DNA of 64,000 nucleotides from Leptospira ellinghausenii (GCF_003114815.1 NZ_BFAZ01000005.1:62001-126000), one strand, 5' to 3'; counted from the first letter of the stretch, positions 9,536 through 19,484 are shown. Program-made: numbers and translations. Notes: generated by a model from the sequence alone, not told the origin.

Positions 9536-10936
9536 TTATTGCTTAGGAGCTTTTCCAATTTTCCCCGTTTTTGGTGGGATATTGAGTTTTTGTTTTGGAT
9601 AGATTAGATTTTTATTACGAATGGATTTACGATTCGCTTCAAAAATACGTGGCCAAAGTTTTGCATCACTATAGATATCTTCACGATCTGCGATTCTCCA
9701 GAGGCAATCTGCAGGATTGGATTTTTCTACTGTGTATCGTTTCCAACCACCAGACAATTCTTCCACTTGAGAAGAAGATGCTTTTGTATCTTTTGTTTCA
9801 GTGGTTGTTGTCTCGGTTGTTTCTACCGTTTTGCGATCTTTTTTAGCTACGTTGTTTTTTCCTTTGAGAGTTTCGATTTGGTCGATAGAAATTTCCGCCA
9901 ATCGAATTGCTTCCTCGGATTGAGCAATCGAATCCTCAAACTTATCTTGTTCTAATAAGTTCCCAGATGCTTGTAAAGATTCATTGGATGCACCAAGGTT
10001 TTCTTGTGTGCTTGCATATGATTCTTTTGCATTTGATTTGAGATAGGTTTCTGCATTTAACTCACCAAATCGAACGTTTGCATCTTCAACCACTTCACGT
10101 GCTTGTGCATTTCGATTTTTTGCATGGTCTTTAATAGAATCTTGCAGTAGGGATGCAGATGCCAATCGAGCAGCTTTGATTTTTTCGTCCGCTGATTTTA
10201 ATTTACCTGCCTGGATGTCTTCTCTTGCAGAAGCCACTCTCGCTTTTTCTTCATCAATGGCAGGGTTTCCTGCTTTTGAATAGGATGCTGCTTTATCGAG
10301 TAATGCGTCTACTTCGTCTGCAGATTTTACAAGTGCTCCACCTGATTTCTCAAGTGCAACTTTCCTTGCGTCTGAACTGATCTTTGATGCTTCTTGGAAT
10401 TGGTTATGAGCATCTTCATATTCTTGTAAAGCAACAGTTCTTTTTAATTCTTTTGCAGTTTCGTCTTTATCTTCACGTAAGTAAGAAGCAAGGCTAGCAT
10501 CAGCTTGTGCTAATTTAGTTTCACCTGCATCTCTTGCACTCACTGCTTTTTTATATTCTTCGGGAGTGTATTCAGACGCGTATGCTTCGTCTGCAGCGTC
10601 AATGGCAGCAACTGCCTCTTCTCTCGATTTTGCAGCTAACTTCGGTAATGTTTTTTCTAATGCATCATAAGCTTTGGAAATTGCATAGTCAGCACTCTTT
10701 TTGGAGTCCGATGCTTTTTCTTCGGCAGCAAATTCATTTGCAGAAACTAAACTTTTTTTAGCCTCAGAATATTCTTCAGGGGCATATTCTTCTGCGGAAA
10801 GTCTTTCAGCTCTTTCTACTTGAGATTTTGCCAAAGCTAATTCTTTGAGAGGTAGTTCTTGGGAGCAGTTTACAAAACCTGCTGAGAACAATACCAAAGC
10901 GGAGAGAAAGACAGATGTCTTTTTCTTTCTTAACAT
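9536..10936 (-). CDS. LysM-domain lipoprotein with alpha-helical DUF4398-like repeats
   Basis: I chose the ATG at 10936 because AAGGAG lies 6 bases upstream; the open frame continues to 10987. This gives about 466 residues. The signal peptide ends in a lipobox-like FVNC, so a lipid-anchored periplasmic protein is expected. The middle is Ala/Glu/Lys-rich and helical, with repeated units built on (S/A)EEYxPEEYxxA (DUF4398-like). A Thr/Glu-rich linker (about 385-400) then leads to a C-terminal LysM domain with DCLWRIADREDIYSDAKLW and NLIYPKQKLNIP, which binds peptidoglycan. I infer a tether or spacer between membrane and cell wall. It has its own terminator downstream and is separated from the STAS gene by another terminator. 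Confidence 0.85.
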   Translation of the reverse strand: MLRKKKTSVFLSALVLFSAGFVNCSQELPLKELALAKSQVERAERLSAEEYAPEEYSEAKKSLVSANEFAAEEKASDSKKSADYAISKAYDALEKTLPKLAAKSREEAVAAIDAADEAYASEYTPEEYKKAVSARDAGETKLAQADASLASYLREDKDETAKELKRTVALQEYEDAHNQFQEASKISSDARKVALEKSGGALVKSADEVDALLDKAASYSKAGNPAIDEEKARVASAREDIQAGKLKSADEKIKAARLASASLLQDSIKDHAKNRNAQAREVVEDANVRFGELNAETYLKSNAKESYASTQENLGASNESLQASGNLLEQDKFEDSIAQSEEAIRLAEISIDQIETLKGKNNVAKKDRKTVETTETTTTETKDTKASSSQVEELSGGWKRYTVEKSNPADCLWRIADREDIYSDAKLWPRIFEANRKSIRNKNLIYPKQKLNIPPKTGKIGKAPKQ

Positions 10937-10966
10937 AACAAACTCCTTAATGTTTGGTAGGGGGGT

Positions 10967-11003
10967 AAAAAAAAGAGAGAAGCGCATATACGCTTCCTCT
11001 TTT
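10967..11003 (-). terminator. rho-independent terminator overlapping the STAS gene stop codon
   Basis: A 6-bp GC-containing stem (10979-10984 with 10991-10996) extends after a one-base bulge by seven more pairs. The loop is CATATA, and the minus strand then reads an eight-T tract (10967-10974). The stem overlaps the last codons and stop of the STAS gene. Confidence 0.8.
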
Positions 11004-11337
11004 ATTTGAAAGCTGTGACTGCTTCGTCTTCGCTATCGAAAATTTCAAAAAATGAAGTCAACTTTGTGAGTTCAAATACCTTACGGACAGAACCTGCCAC
11101 GTTGATGATCTTTAATCCACCTTGGTATTTTTTCAGGTTGGACAAACTTGAAATTAAAGCTCCAATTCCGGAAGAGTCGATATAAGATACCTTCTCGAGA
11201 TTGATGACGATGCAATACTTTTGTTCTTCGATCAATTTGGCAATTACATCCTTGATCTCAGGCGCGTTATAAAGGTCGATTTCCCCGTTAATATCGAGTA
11301 CTACGATTTTATCTTTTTCCCTTCTGGTGATTTCCAT
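11002..11337 (-). CDS. STAS-domain anti-sigma-factor antagonist (SpoIIAA/RsbV family)
   Basis: This 111-residue single-domain protein contains the family signature VSYIDSSGIGAL, where Ser56 of DSSG is the residue phosphorylated in SpoIIAA/RsbV. In known systems the unphosphorylated form binds an RsbW-type kinase and frees a sigma factor or other target. A GAGGAG lies 13 bases before the ATG. It appears to be transcribed alone: a terminator overlaps its stop and a terminator-like hairpin lies upstream after tgt. An RsbW-like kinase gene is present 27 kb away (38194-38625), so they could be partners; this is only inference. Confidence 0.9.
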   Translation of the reverse strand: MEITRREKDKIVVLDINGEIDLYNAPEIKDVIAKLIEEQKYCIVINLEKVSYIDSSGIGALISSLSNLKKYQGGLKIINVAGSVRKVFELTKLTSFFEIFDSEDEAVTAFK

Positions 11338-11400
11338 GTGTGTCTAGAGACTCCTCAATGAAGCTACAATCAATGTAGAAATGACGGTACAATTGCATTC

Positions 11401-11424
11401 AAAAAAAATAGGTACGTCAACCTA
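11401..11424 (-). terminator. probable terminator after tgt
   Basis: A short 5-bp stem (11409-11413 with 11420-11424) with a six-base loop is followed on the minus strand by eight T residues. It begins just after the tgt stop codon. The stem is short, hence moderate confidence. Confidence 0.5.
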
Positions 11425-11430
11425 ATAATT

Positions 11431-12546
11431 TTAGCTACCAAACAAATTTTTCCAATGGTCATAAAATGGCCGAAAATTGCCTGTTTCTATGGACTTTCGC
11501 ATCTTTTCCATGAAGCTTTGCATAAAAAATAAATTATGGTAGGTGGATAAGGAAAACGCGGTTAATTCCTTTACTTTATGTAAATGGCGAATGTAACCAA
11601 GACTATATGTTTTACATACCTTACATTCACATTCGGGATCAATGGGCAATTCACTCAATCGATGGGATTCATTTCGTAGGTTGATTTTGCCTCTCGATGT
11701 AAATACTTGCCCATTTCTCGCGTTTCGTGTTGGCAAAACACAATCAAACATATCGATCCCATTTTTGACTCCTTCTAGGATGTCCACAACAGTTCCAACA
11801 CCCATCAGGTAATGTGGCCTTTGTTTGTCCAAATAGGAAGCCATACATTCCAATATACGAATGTATTCCGGCCGTGGTTCCCCAACACTGAGTCCCCCAA
11901 TGGCAATCCCAGGGAAAGCTATGTTTTGAAGGGTTTCTAAACTCTTCAGCCGCAAGGATTCGTTCACACCACCTTGGACAATCGGGAATACATTTTGCCC
12001 GTTTGGATTTTCCATCCAATACTGATACGATTCCTTGGCCCACCGATGTGTCCTTTCCAGGGCAAGTTCCAATCGTTTGGTATCACTACCATAAGGAGCA
12101 CAGTCATCGAGAACCATCATGATATCGGAACCAATGGACCGCTGCACATCAATGACAGAAGCAGGTGTGAATTTATGATAACTCCCGTCAATATGGGATT
12201 GGAAACGAACACCGTCGTCTTCAAATTTAAAAAGACTCGCAAGGCTAAAAACTTGAAACCCACCGGAGTCAGTGAGTAATGCTTTTTTGTAAGACATGAA
12301 ATTTTTGAGACCAGCAAAATGGTCCAAAACTTCTTTCCCTGGTTTTAAATACAGATGGTAAGTATTGGCAAGGATGAGCTCGTATCCCAGTTCATTGATG
12401 TCTTCGGATGTAAGTGACTTGATGCTTCCCCGAGTACCCACTGGCATAAAAATAGGTGTTGGGATTTGAATCCCACCTAGAGTTAATGTACCAGTCCTTG
12501 CGTACGATCCAGGATCGTAGACTCCTTCTTTAAATATCGAAGTCAC
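11431..12546 (-). CDS. tgt: tRNA-guanine transglycosylase (queuosine synthesis)
   Basis: This 371-residue enzyme exchanges the anticodon wobble guanine of GUN tRNAs for preQ1. [10 protein letters not shown] carries the N-terminal catalytic Asp, and [17 protein letters not shown] carries the second Asp and the tRNA-recognition segment. The zinc site is present as [19 protein letters not shown] (Cys-Cys-Cys) with a His in STYHN. Length and motifs match standard bacterial Tgt. The start is GTG, sharing one base with the stop of the Fur-family gene, so expression is coupled. Confidence 0.96.
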   Translation of the reverse strand: MTSIFKEGVYDPGSYARTGTLTLGGIQIPTPIFMPVGTRGSIKSLTSEDINELGYELILANTYHLYLKPGKEVLDHFAGLKNFMSYKKALLTDSGGFQVFSLASLFKFEDDGVRFQSHIDGSYHKFTPASVIDVQRSIGSDIMMVLDDCAPYGSDTKRLELALERTHRWAKESYQYWMENPNGQNVFPIVQGGVNESLRLKSLETLQNIAFPGIAIGGLSVGEPRPEYIRILECMASYLDKQRPHYLMGVGTVVDILEGVKNGIDMFDCVLPTRNARNGQVFTSRGKINLRNESHRLSELPIDPECECKVCKTYSLGYIRHLHKVKELTAFSLSTYHNLFFMQSFMEKMRKSIETGNFRPFYDHWKNLFGS

Positions 12547-13025
12547 TACTTTTTGTTCTTATGTTCGCAATTTGCAAAGTTCAAACAATTCCCGAAAATA
12601 TTCAAACTATGCCCCGTGATGGTAAACCCATTTTCAGAAGCAGCTTTGTTTTGTAATTCTTCAATCCTTTCGTCGATAAACTCAACAATCCTACCACATT
12701 GCATACAAATGATATGGTCATGGTGTTCGTGACCAATGATGTGTTCGTAATATTTATAATCCTTACCGAAGTCATGTTCTTCGAGAAGCCCGGCTTCTAC
12801 CATAATCGCAAGGATTCGGTAGATGGTAGCCTTTGAAATGCGGTCTTTATTGTCTTTCAGTTCGTCTAGCAAACCTTCCGCCGTAAAGTGGTTATGAGAA
12901 GAAAAAATCTTTTGCGCAACTAACAAACGTTGGTTTGTAATTTTTAAACCTTTTTCTTTGAGATATTCTTCAAAGGCGAGCATCTCTTTTTTTGTGTCTT
13001 CATTGGTAATAGGATCGTTTTGCAA
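12546..13025 (-). CDS. Fur-family metalloregulator
   Basis: This 159-residue protein starts at TTG (13025) with AGGAG nine bases upstream. The N-terminal winged helix includes [14 protein letters not shown] and [18 protein letters not shown]. The dimerisation/metal domain has the His-rich [14 protein letters not shown] with a CxxC. The usual second CxxC is replaced by a wider C-x5-C (CLNFANC) near the C-terminus. Fur-family repressors sense Fe, Zn, Mn or peroxide; which one applies is not readable here. It is followed by tgt with a one-base overlap and preceded by the LptE-like gene about 25 bases upstream. Confidence 0.9.
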   Translation of the reverse strand: MQNDPITNEDTKKEMLAFEEYLKEKGLKITNQRLLVAQKIFSSHNHFTAEGLLDELKDNKDRISKATIYRILAIMVEAGLLEEHDFGKDYKYYEHIIGHEHHDHIICMQCGRIVEFIDERIEELQNKAASENGFTITGHSLNIFGNCLNFANCEHKNKK

Positions 13026-13050
13026 GGGTTAAATCTCCTAAATAATTAAA

Positions 13051-13602
13051 TTAATTCAATACACCAGAGAGAGAATAATACCAAGCCCTTTCTGCTTCTT
13101 CCGCAATTCGAAGGGCCATCACACGTAACAGTCGATTTTGTGCTTCTAGTTCTGATTCTCGATACCCAATTTGGGTCGAAAAATGCACTCTTCCAGGAAT
13201 TTCACTTCGTTCCATAGGAATTTTGACTCCCGTTTCGGCTTCAATGATTTCCACTCGAGTGACCACAAATAATTCAGAAGTGATGTGTTGGTCAGCCAAA
13301 TCCATGAGATCCCCCACTTTTTGGTAGTGGACAATTTCCGCATACAAGCGGTATTTCGCGAGAGTTTTTTCGCGAGTTGTGATGAACCTTCCTCTCCGAT
13401 CAATCTCTTCCATGATCATTTGCGTCAGACGGGTGTGCATCCCAGGTGAATAGGTGTTGTTTCTTACATTTTGAATGTATAAAAGTCTTTTGGAATCGGG
13501 AACGGGAACTCCATCGATTTTTGGTGGTCTACCTGGTTCCTTAAATAGAAAAGAACAACCAGAGACGGTAAGAAAGAGTAAAATGATGACACCTTGTTTC
13601 AT
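13051..13602 (-). CDS. LptE-like lipopolysaccharide-assembly lipoprotein
   Basis: This 183-residue protein has a short signal peptide and lipobox (VSGCSF), so it should be an outer-membrane-directed lipoprotein. The pattern YIQNVRNNTYSPGMHTRLTQMIMEEIDRRGRF followed by a strand-rich YRLYAEIVHYQ resembles the LptE family, which plugs the LptD channel for LPS export. The C-terminal helix is rich in Ala, Arg and Glu. Similarity is judged from pattern only. It has its own promoter-like sequence and may be co-transcribed with the Fur-family gene and tgt. Confidence 0.6.
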   Translation of the reverse strand: MKQGVIILLFLTVSGCSFLFKEPGRPPKIDGVPVPDSKRLLYIQNVRNNTYSPGMHTRLTQMIMEEIDRRGRFITTREKTLAKYRLYAEIVHYQKVGDLMDLADQHITSELFVVTRVEIIEAETGVKIPMERSEIPGRVHFSTQIGYRESELEAQNRLLRVMALRIAEEAERAWYYSLSGVLN

Positions 13603-13620
13603 GGGAATTTGTTCCCTGTC

Positions 13621-13648
13621 ATACTAGGTCTCAAGTCTAGTTTGTCAA
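13621..13648 (-). promoter_or_regulatory. sigma70-like promoter for the LptE-like gene
   Basis: On the minus strand a perfect -35 TTGACA (13643-13648) is followed by a 16-base spacer and TAGTAT (13621-13626, four of six matches to TATAAT). The start codon is 19 bases downstream of the -10. Within the spacer an ACTAG/CTAGT inverted repeat overlaps the -10 edge. Confidence 0.5.
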
Positions 13649-13702
13649 GGGAATCGAAACCGAAGAGAATTTCCTTTTCTTCAAGGAAAGGCATGACAAA
13701 GT

Positions 13703-15538
13703 ATGCGGTTGGTTTCTACTTTTCCCATGCGGCCTAGAGAGATTTTTACTTTTGGACTATCCTTAGTTTTTTTGGTACCCACCTTATTTGCTGAATCAAA
13801 AATTCCAGAAATCCCTCATTCAGAAGTTGGATTTCCGTTACCATATTATTCTCCCGTTTCTGGAACTTTTGCTGAAATCAGAAACCATAATCTACATTTA
13901 GGTTCAGACTTTAAATCGTATGGCTTAAACGGCCACAATATCTTAGCCACTTTTGACGGTTATGTGGAAGAAATCAGTTATTCCAAAACAGGTTATGGAC
14001 TTTCATTAAATTTATACAATCCTAAATACAAAATCAAATCAAAGTATGCCCACTTACACTCCTTTGGTGGAACCTTGTATGAATTAGAACTCTTAAGAAG
14101 AGCCCTACTCCTTATGGGAGACCCGACAGGATTCCAACTCAAACTTCCTCCTGGAATGTTTGTTACCAAAAAAGGCAATGCGATTGGAAAAACTGGGGAA
14201 ACTGGATCTGGCCCTCCTCACCTTCATTTAGAATTTAGATCTGAAAAAGGAAATATCAATCCGCTATACTTTGCTGAAATCCACCAAAAGGATGTCACTC
14301 CCCCAACCATCGTATCTATGTTTTTAGAAGGAGACGGATTGGAAAAACCACTACTTCTCACTGCTAAAGAAATTGGGAAGGGAAAATTTGAATTGTATAC
14401 AGAACAAGGAGATAAATTCTCTCCTATCCAACTAACAGGAAAGATACGAATCCGTTTAAGTGGTTATGACAAAATTCGATCTAGAAACAAAAACAATGTT
14501 TATGGAATGGATCTTTTTGTGAACGGGAAATCCGTTTTCTCAAGAAACTTTGACTTTTTATCCTTTGAAGATAAATCACAAAAACACCAATTTTACGATA
14601 TCAATCGATCTTCGTTGTCTCCACCTGTTTATTTTTATCATATGTATGAACAACCAAAACTCTTTAAAGAGGAAGGTTTTTCGATCGATCTCAGTTCATT
14701 TCCGAAAAAAGATAAGGTCCAAGTCCAGGCTTCATTAAGGGATGCCACAGGAAATGTGTCTTCTGTATTTTTTGATATTATCCATGAAGAGCAAACATTG
14801 GATCTCAGCGTAAAACCTATTAGCAAAAAAACAGGAAACAAATACAAATCATTGGATGGAGTTATCTCCATTGATCTAACCAAAGCAGAGATTTCAGGTG
14901 ATGGTAGTTTACTCATCACAGAGCTATTAGAAAAAGAAATTCCATTTAAAATCCCAAAGGGACTTCCTTTAAAAGGTAAAATTTACCAAGTTGAAACCAA
15001 ACGAATGAGTTGGAAAGGGGAAGGCCAGGGAGAGATGAATTTAGGCTTTACCCCTTCTATCAAAGATTCTTTATATTTTTTTGATTCTTCTATTGGCAAA
15101 TTCCAAGGTATACAACCAAAACGAAAACCCAATGGTTTTAGTTTCAAATTAACCAAAGTTGGATTTCTTATGGTTTTATCAGACGAAACACCACCTAACG
15201 TTTTTCCTATGACCTCAATTGCAAGGTACATTGAACTCCCAGAAGTACGAAACCACTGTTTAGAAGAAAAATACTATGGATTATCGGATGTGGGAAGTGG
15301 GTTTAAAACGAATGTAGAACTACTGGTAGATGGGCAAAGTTTTCCGTATGAATATGATCCCGACAGGGGTGCGATTCGCGTTCTCATTCCTAAGAGTTTA
15401 CAAAAAGAAAGGCCTTATCTTCTTTTGGAAGTTAAGGCCTCTGATTTTGCTGGAAACAATTCCGAGCCGTTTTTGGATTTAATTTCTACAAATGGTTGGA
15501 GGGAAGACCTTCAGGCTTCCTGTCCAGTCATTGAGTAA
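13703..15538 (+). CDS. secreted M23 (LytM-like) metallopeptidase
   Basis: This 611-residue protein has an N-terminal signal peptide (MRPREIF...LFAES); the start may be 13703 or the in-frame ATG at 13727. The peptidase domain (about 45-200) has HLHLGSDFK with the first zinc His and Asp, YAHLHSF, and the HLHLEF motif with the third ligand and catalytic His. The site therefore looks complete. M23 enzymes cut peptidoglycan cross-links, or act as scaffolds activating amidases. The C-terminal 400 residues are beta-rich and of unknown role. The 3' end overlaps the convergent greA gene by 28 bases. Confidence 0.88.
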   Translation: MRLVSTFPMRPREIFTFGLSLVFLVPTLFAESKIPEIPHSEVGFPLPYYSPVSGTFAEIRNHNLHLGSDFKSYGLNGHNILATFDGYVEEISYSKTGYGLSLNLYNPKYKIKSKYAHLHSFGGTLYELELLRRALLLMGDPTGFQLKLPPGMFVTKKGNAIGKTGETGSGPPHLHLEFRSEKGNINPLYFAEIHQKDVTPPTIVSMFLEGDGLEKPLLLTAKEIGKGKFELYTEQGDKFSPIQLTGKIRIRLSGYDKIRSRNKNNVYGMDLFVNGKSVFSRNFDFLSFEDKSQKHQFYDINRSSLSPPVYFYHMYEQPKLFKEEGFSIDLSSFPKKDKVQVQASLRDATGNVSSVFFDIIHEEQTLDLSVKPISKKTGNKYKSLDGVISIDLTKAEISGDGSLLITELLEKEIPFKIPKGLPLKGKIYQVETKRMSWKGEGQGEMNLGFTPSIKDSLYFFDSSIGKFQGIQPKRKPNGFSFKLTKVGFLMVLSDETPPNVFPMTSIARYIELPEVRNHCLEEKYYGLSDVGSGFKTNVELLVDGQSFPYEYDPDRGAIRVLIPKSLQKERPYLLLEVKASDFAGNNSEPFLDLISTNGWREDLQASCPVIE

Positions 15539-18276
15539 CGAGCGATATCCAATACTTCGTAAACCGTTTCTGTTGCACCGAAAACTAGAGTCGCTTCATT
15601 GCCTGTATTTTTACCAAGTAAAGACTTCGCAAGTGGTGATTGGTAAGAGATGATATTCTTTTCAGTATCCGCATCCCATGCACCTAAGATGGAGTAAGTG
15701 ACAACCTCACCAGTTTGTTTGTTTTTCAAACGAACTGTGGTTCCAATTCCTACTTTTTCTGTTTTTACATCACTTAAATCTAAGATACGAGCACTTTTCA
15801 GTTCTGCTTCCAAACGTTTGATCGCTGCTTGGAGTTGTACTTGTTTTTCCATCGCTGCTTTGTATTCTGCGTTCTCACGTAAGTCCCCTTTTTCTTGGGC
15901 CTCTCCGATATCACGAGAGTTTTCAGCCATCTCAACATTCACAAGGTGTTCAAATTCAAGTTTTTTCGCATTAAATGCGCGTCTTGTTACAAGAACCACA
16001 TCGTGTGGAAGGTTTGCCAATGGATCGTCATCTGCATCTTCTTCTGAATCATACTCATCCCATACAATGTTTGGTTTGAGTTCGTTAATGAGTGCATACA
16101 ACTGGTCTTTTTCTAAATCAGTCACATAAGGAACTTCTTTGAATAGAGCAAAAAGTTTACGAACATACTCATCATCAGCATTGGTTAAGATGTCACGAAG
16201 AAGGCTATTGTCTTTTCCGAACAAAATGTCCATCGCTTGGTTTTTGAGTTTCGTTCCCTTGTCCTCAATTTTGGCAAGAGGTTTTAAGATACGGAATACA
16301 CGAAGAACTAAGTCTTCTTCACTTACCTTTAACCAATCAAATTTCCAAGTATGAGATAAAATCGATTTTGCTACCCAAAGGAAAACTTCTGGGTTTTCTT
16401 TTGATTTGTTAGATACAGTTTCTACAAACAAATTGAGTTCTGCATACTTTTCATCAGCAACTAAGTTTTGGAATACAGATCTGTTTACCTTCACTGGAAC
16501 TTCGAAAAGTAATCCAATGAGGATATTGATTGCTTCTGGATGGTGAGCTCGGATGAGATCTTTAAACCCTTTTTTGATATCTGTATTTTCTAAGGACTTA
16601 GAAATTTTCAGAGCATCTTCTTTTGTCAAAGTTTGGATGAGGGTTTTTAATTCTGGTTCACGGATTCTATGTGAAAATTCTTCCGTAGGCCAAGCCTTTC
16701 CTGCCTCTTCCAAATAAAGGTAAGCAGAAATTTTTCGAATGATATCTCTTGCTGATTCTTCTTCCACATAATGGGAGATAAAAAATTCACCAGCTTCGGC
16801 TGCTTCATCAGAATCACGCACTGCTTCCATTGCGATTTCCAATTTTTTATTCACATCATTGGTAGCTTGGAATTTTTGTGTGAGTGTTTCGGAGTGAGTG
16901 ATCGGTTTTTCATGGTAAACCACTTCATCCTTTTTCTTAGGATTCATTCCGATGTTGGCTTCTTTTTTGAGAACGGTTTTGACTTTTGCCCACCATTTTG
17001 ACCACTCATCTGCTTTCAAAAAAGTTCCAATGAGTTCATTCTTCATATCAGAAATGAGCATTCGGTTTTCGTAAGAAGTGAGGAGTTGTTTGAGGAATTC
17101 AGCCAAGTTCTCTTGGAACATGGCAGTGATGCCTTTTTTATCTTCGTAGTGTTGTACCCAAATATGATCTTTTTTCAAAGGTTTGAGAGAAGTGATCGCC
17201 ATTTGGATCGAAAGTTTGTGGTCTTTCTTTTCTTCAAAATCAACAAAGATAGAATCTCCCGTTTGAGAGATGGATGTAATTTTACCTACACCCCAGTTTC
17301 TATGCATTACATAGTTACCGGTATCAAATACGATGTTACGTTCGAAATTTGTAATACAAAGTTTAACAGGCTTACGGTTGTTACCAAGTTCACTCATCTT
17401 TAGGAAATCTTCAAGTAACGAGTGCGCCGCATATTTTTGTTTATAAGAACGAATGAGTTCGTTTCTTGCTTTTTGCGAAGCAGGTTCGTGTTCTAAAATT
17501 TTCTTTAAGAAGTAAATGACATGATCCCAATCTTCCATTGCCTTAAAAGGTTCAACGATTGGGTAAAGGAGACCAACTAACCGAGTTTTTTCTCTTTGGC
17601 CAAGGAGGATCCTTTCAATTTTGTCAAAAAAAGCTACGTCTTCATAGTTGTTTTGAACGATGGTAGGCCAAATTTCTTCCATCGGAACGTATTCTTTGTT
17701 TTTTGCATACATCTCAACCGCAAGTTTGAGATAAGACATCGCTTTTGGTTTGTCTTCTTCCATAATGGAGAATCCATACTTCTTTGCGATCTCTGGGTTT
17801 TTACGGTCTTGTTTTGCTAATTTTTCTAAAACAACTTTGAGTTCTTTATTTTTTTTAAGTTTATCGAGTGCTTCTGCTTTCACACGGAGAGCAAGTCTAT
17901 GGTCTCCAAAACGTAAAATAGAATCAGTAATGTATTCAATGATGGTCCATTTTGCATGTGCTTTAAAAGAATCCAAAATGTTCTTCACCAAATTCGCATC
18001 ACCCATGGAATCTTCCATGAAAGAGATGATCATTAACATGTATTTGGCGGAGATTGATTCAGGGTGTTCTTTGAAATGGTCTTCGATTTTTTGTTTAGCT
18101 TCCGCTAAACGATTTTCTGCCTTATATGCATCAATGACATCGTCAAAGATTTTGAATTTAGAAACGGGCACCGTTCCTGCATCAGCACGAACATAAATTT
18201 CCTCATTAAATAGAGGTGTTAGTTTGTCGTTCTCGGCAATTTTGTTTGATTTGTCTTCGGTAATAGTCTCAGGCAT
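15511..18276 (-). CDS. greA: GreA-type transcription elongation factor with giant N-terminal helical extension
   Basis: This 921-residue protein is about six times longer than E. coli GreA. The C-terminal 160 residues are a full GreA: a coiled-coil N-domain with GDLRENAEYKAA at the tip, whose acidic residues reach the RNA polymerase active site, then the FKBP-like domain ending in YEVLDIARYSM. The preceding roughly 740 residues are helical and TPR-like (for example EHFKEHPESISAKYMLMIISF). They also contain a beta-rich segment around 320-370 (RNWGVGKITSISQTGDSIFVDFEEKKDH) that resembles a CarD/KOW-like module. Large GreA fusions are known in spirochaetes such as Borrelia. AGGGAG precedes the ATG. 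The role is transcript cleavage to rescue backtracked polymerase; the extension's role is unknown. Confidence 0.88.
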   Translation of the reverse strand: MPETITEDKSNKIAENDKLTPLFNEEIYVRADAGTVPVSKFKIFDDVIDAYKAENRLAEAKQKIEDHFKEHPESISAKYMLMIISFMEDSMGDANLVKNILDSFKAHAKWTIIEYITDSILRFGDHRLALRVKAEALDKLKKNKELKVVLEKLAKQDRKNPEIAKKYGFSIMEEDKPKAMSYLKLAVEMYAKNKEYVPMEEIWPTIVQNNYEDVAFFDKIERILLGQREKTRLVGLLYPIVEPFKAMEDWDHVIYFLKKILEHEPASQKARNELIRSYKQKYAAHSLLEDFLKMSELGNNRKPVKLCITNFERNIVFDTGNYVMHRNWGVGKITSISQTGDSIFVDFEEKKDHKLSIQMAITSLKPLKKDHIWVQHYEDKKGITAMFQENLAEFLKQLLTSYENRMLISDMKNELIGTFLKADEWSKWWAKVKTVLKKEANIGMNPKKKDEVVYHEKPITHSETLTQKFQATNDVNKKLEIAMEAVRDSDEAAEAGEFFISHYVEEESARDIIRKISAYLYLEEAGKAWPTEEFSHRIREPELKTLIQTLTKEDALKISKSLENTDIKKGFKDLIRAHHPEAINILIGLLFEVPVKVNRSVFQNLVADEKYAELNLFVETVSNKSKENPEVFLWVAKSILSHTWKFDWLKVSEEDLVLRVFRILKPLAKIEDKGTKLKNQAMDILFGKDNSLLRDILTNADDEYVRKLFALFKEVPYVTDLEKDQLYALINELKPNIVWDEYDSEEDADDDPLANLPHDVVLVTRRAFNAKKLEFEHLVNVEMAENSRDIGEAQEKGDLRENAEYKAAMEKQVQLQAAIKRLEAELKSARILDLSDVKTEKVGIGTTVRLKNKQTGEVVTYSILGAWDADTEKNIISYQSPLAKSLLGKNTGNEATLVFGATETVYEVLDIARYSMTGQEA

Positions 18277-18414
18277 GAAAAGAATCTCCCTCTTCGTATT
18301 TCCAATAAAGGGTGTTCATAGTTCCTATAAAGTTGTTACGGTAAATTTAGCGATGAATCCGCGAAAAGAACAGTCCTAGGGTTCATTTTCCAGGTCCGTT
18401 CGATTCTGTAAAGC

Positions 18415-18445
18415 CAAAAAACCCAGCCGATTGGCTGGGTTTTCC
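18415..18445 (-). terminator. rho-independent terminator after the FlaA genes
   Basis: An 8-bp GC-rich stem (18421-18428 with 18433-18440) with a four-base loop is flanked by A- and T-runs. On the minus strand it reads into a run of T. It lies about 36 bases after the stop of the longer flaA gene. Confidence 0.85.
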
Positions 18446-18480
18446 TGGTCCAAGTAGATTCCCTTGGAGTGAAAAGGGAT

Positions 18481-19467
18481 CTATTTGTTTTGGGAAGAAC
18501 CGTTACTTCCCCCACAATCACGCACTTTTGCGCCAGTGGAGATCGCTCCCGATTTTTGGAGCATTTGCTCCAACTTCACTTTGTTTTTACAATCCTCTTC
18601 ATCAAAGTCAAGGTTTGCTCCATCAAAGTGAACTTCGAATGTATCCGCAAGGACACGTAGTTCATCAAAGAAAAGGTAAACAGTTTCAGGTCCAGTATTG
18701 TGTCTGGAACGAATTTTGAACTGTTTGAAGATCAAGTTTCTCGTTGCAGGGAAAGCATTTGCTTCCTGCGGGATCCCTGGAGGGATGATGATATGGAGTG
18801 GTCTCCATCCAACAAAGTCAAGAGATCCGAAAGGGAAAATATGGCTATTGCCGTTATAATCTTCTAACCAACCTTCCAAATCGTATTCATTTCCACGACC
18901 AAGAACCCAAACAGAAATGGCTTTTACGTTACCAGGTGCTTCAATTCCATACACCTTTTCCAATTTCTTTTTGTTGTCTGCGTCAATATAAGGACGAGCT
19001 CTTGTGATTTCGTATTCAGGTGCACGAGGCGGACGAACGGTCACGATGTTGTTTCCTGGAAAGGTAAATTGGAATTTCACTGCCAATACCTTTGCATTCC
19101 CAGCATCTACGTTTTTTACGTCACCAGGTTTTCCTGGCACCAATTTCACTTCTCTCATAACGAGAGGAGACTTCACAGAGTCATTGAGTACGGGTGAATA
19201 CTTATTGTTTTCATCGTACTTCATGTCTCCCGATCCATCTTTGTTCACACCGTCTTTATCGGTGAAAACTTCCCAACCGTAAGGTGCGGAAGCAACTGGA
19301 TTGTCCCAAGATTCAATGGTAATTGCTTTTAGTTCTAAAGCTCCAATATCATTTCCAACTGGTGTTGCCACTCCATTGGATACTTTGTATTGCGCTTGCG
19401 CAAAACCGATAAGTGCAACCGAGGTTAGCGCTACTAAAGTTAGGATTTTGGTATTTTTGTGTTTCAT
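18481..19467 (-). CDS. flaA1: flagellar filament sheath protein FlaA (longer paralogue, probably FlaA1)
   Basis: The protein is about 328 residues from ATG 19467, chosen because GGGGAG lies upstream and a clean signal peptide (cleavage after AQA) follows. FlaA-family pattern: ITIESWDNP, a central [27 protein letters not shown], then [22 protein letters not shown], and a C-terminal [16 protein letters not shown]. FlaA proteins form or associate with the sheath of spirochaete periplasmic flagella and affect filament curvature and motility. It is 17 bases downstream of the shorter flaA gene and ends at a strong terminator. The assignment of paralogue numbers 1 and 2 is from memory and should be checked. 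Confidence 0.88.
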   Translation of the reverse strand: MKHKNTKILTLVALTSVALIGFAQAQYKVSNGVATPVGNDIGALELKAITIESWDNPVASAPYGWEVFTDKDGVNKDGSGDMKYDENNKYSPVLNDSVKSPLVMREVKLVPGKPGDVKNVDAGNAKVLAVKFQFTFPGNNIVTVRPPRAPEYEITRARPYIDADNKKKLEKVYGIEAPGNVKAISVWVLGRGNEYDLEGWLEDYNGNSHIFPFGSLDFVGWRPLHIIIPPGIPQEANAFPATRNLIFKQFKIRSRHNTGPETVYLFFDELRVLADTFEVHFDGANLDFDEEDCKNKVKLEQMLQKSGAISTGAKVRDCGGSNGSSQNK

Positions 19468-19484
19468 TGTTCCCGTCTCCCCGC

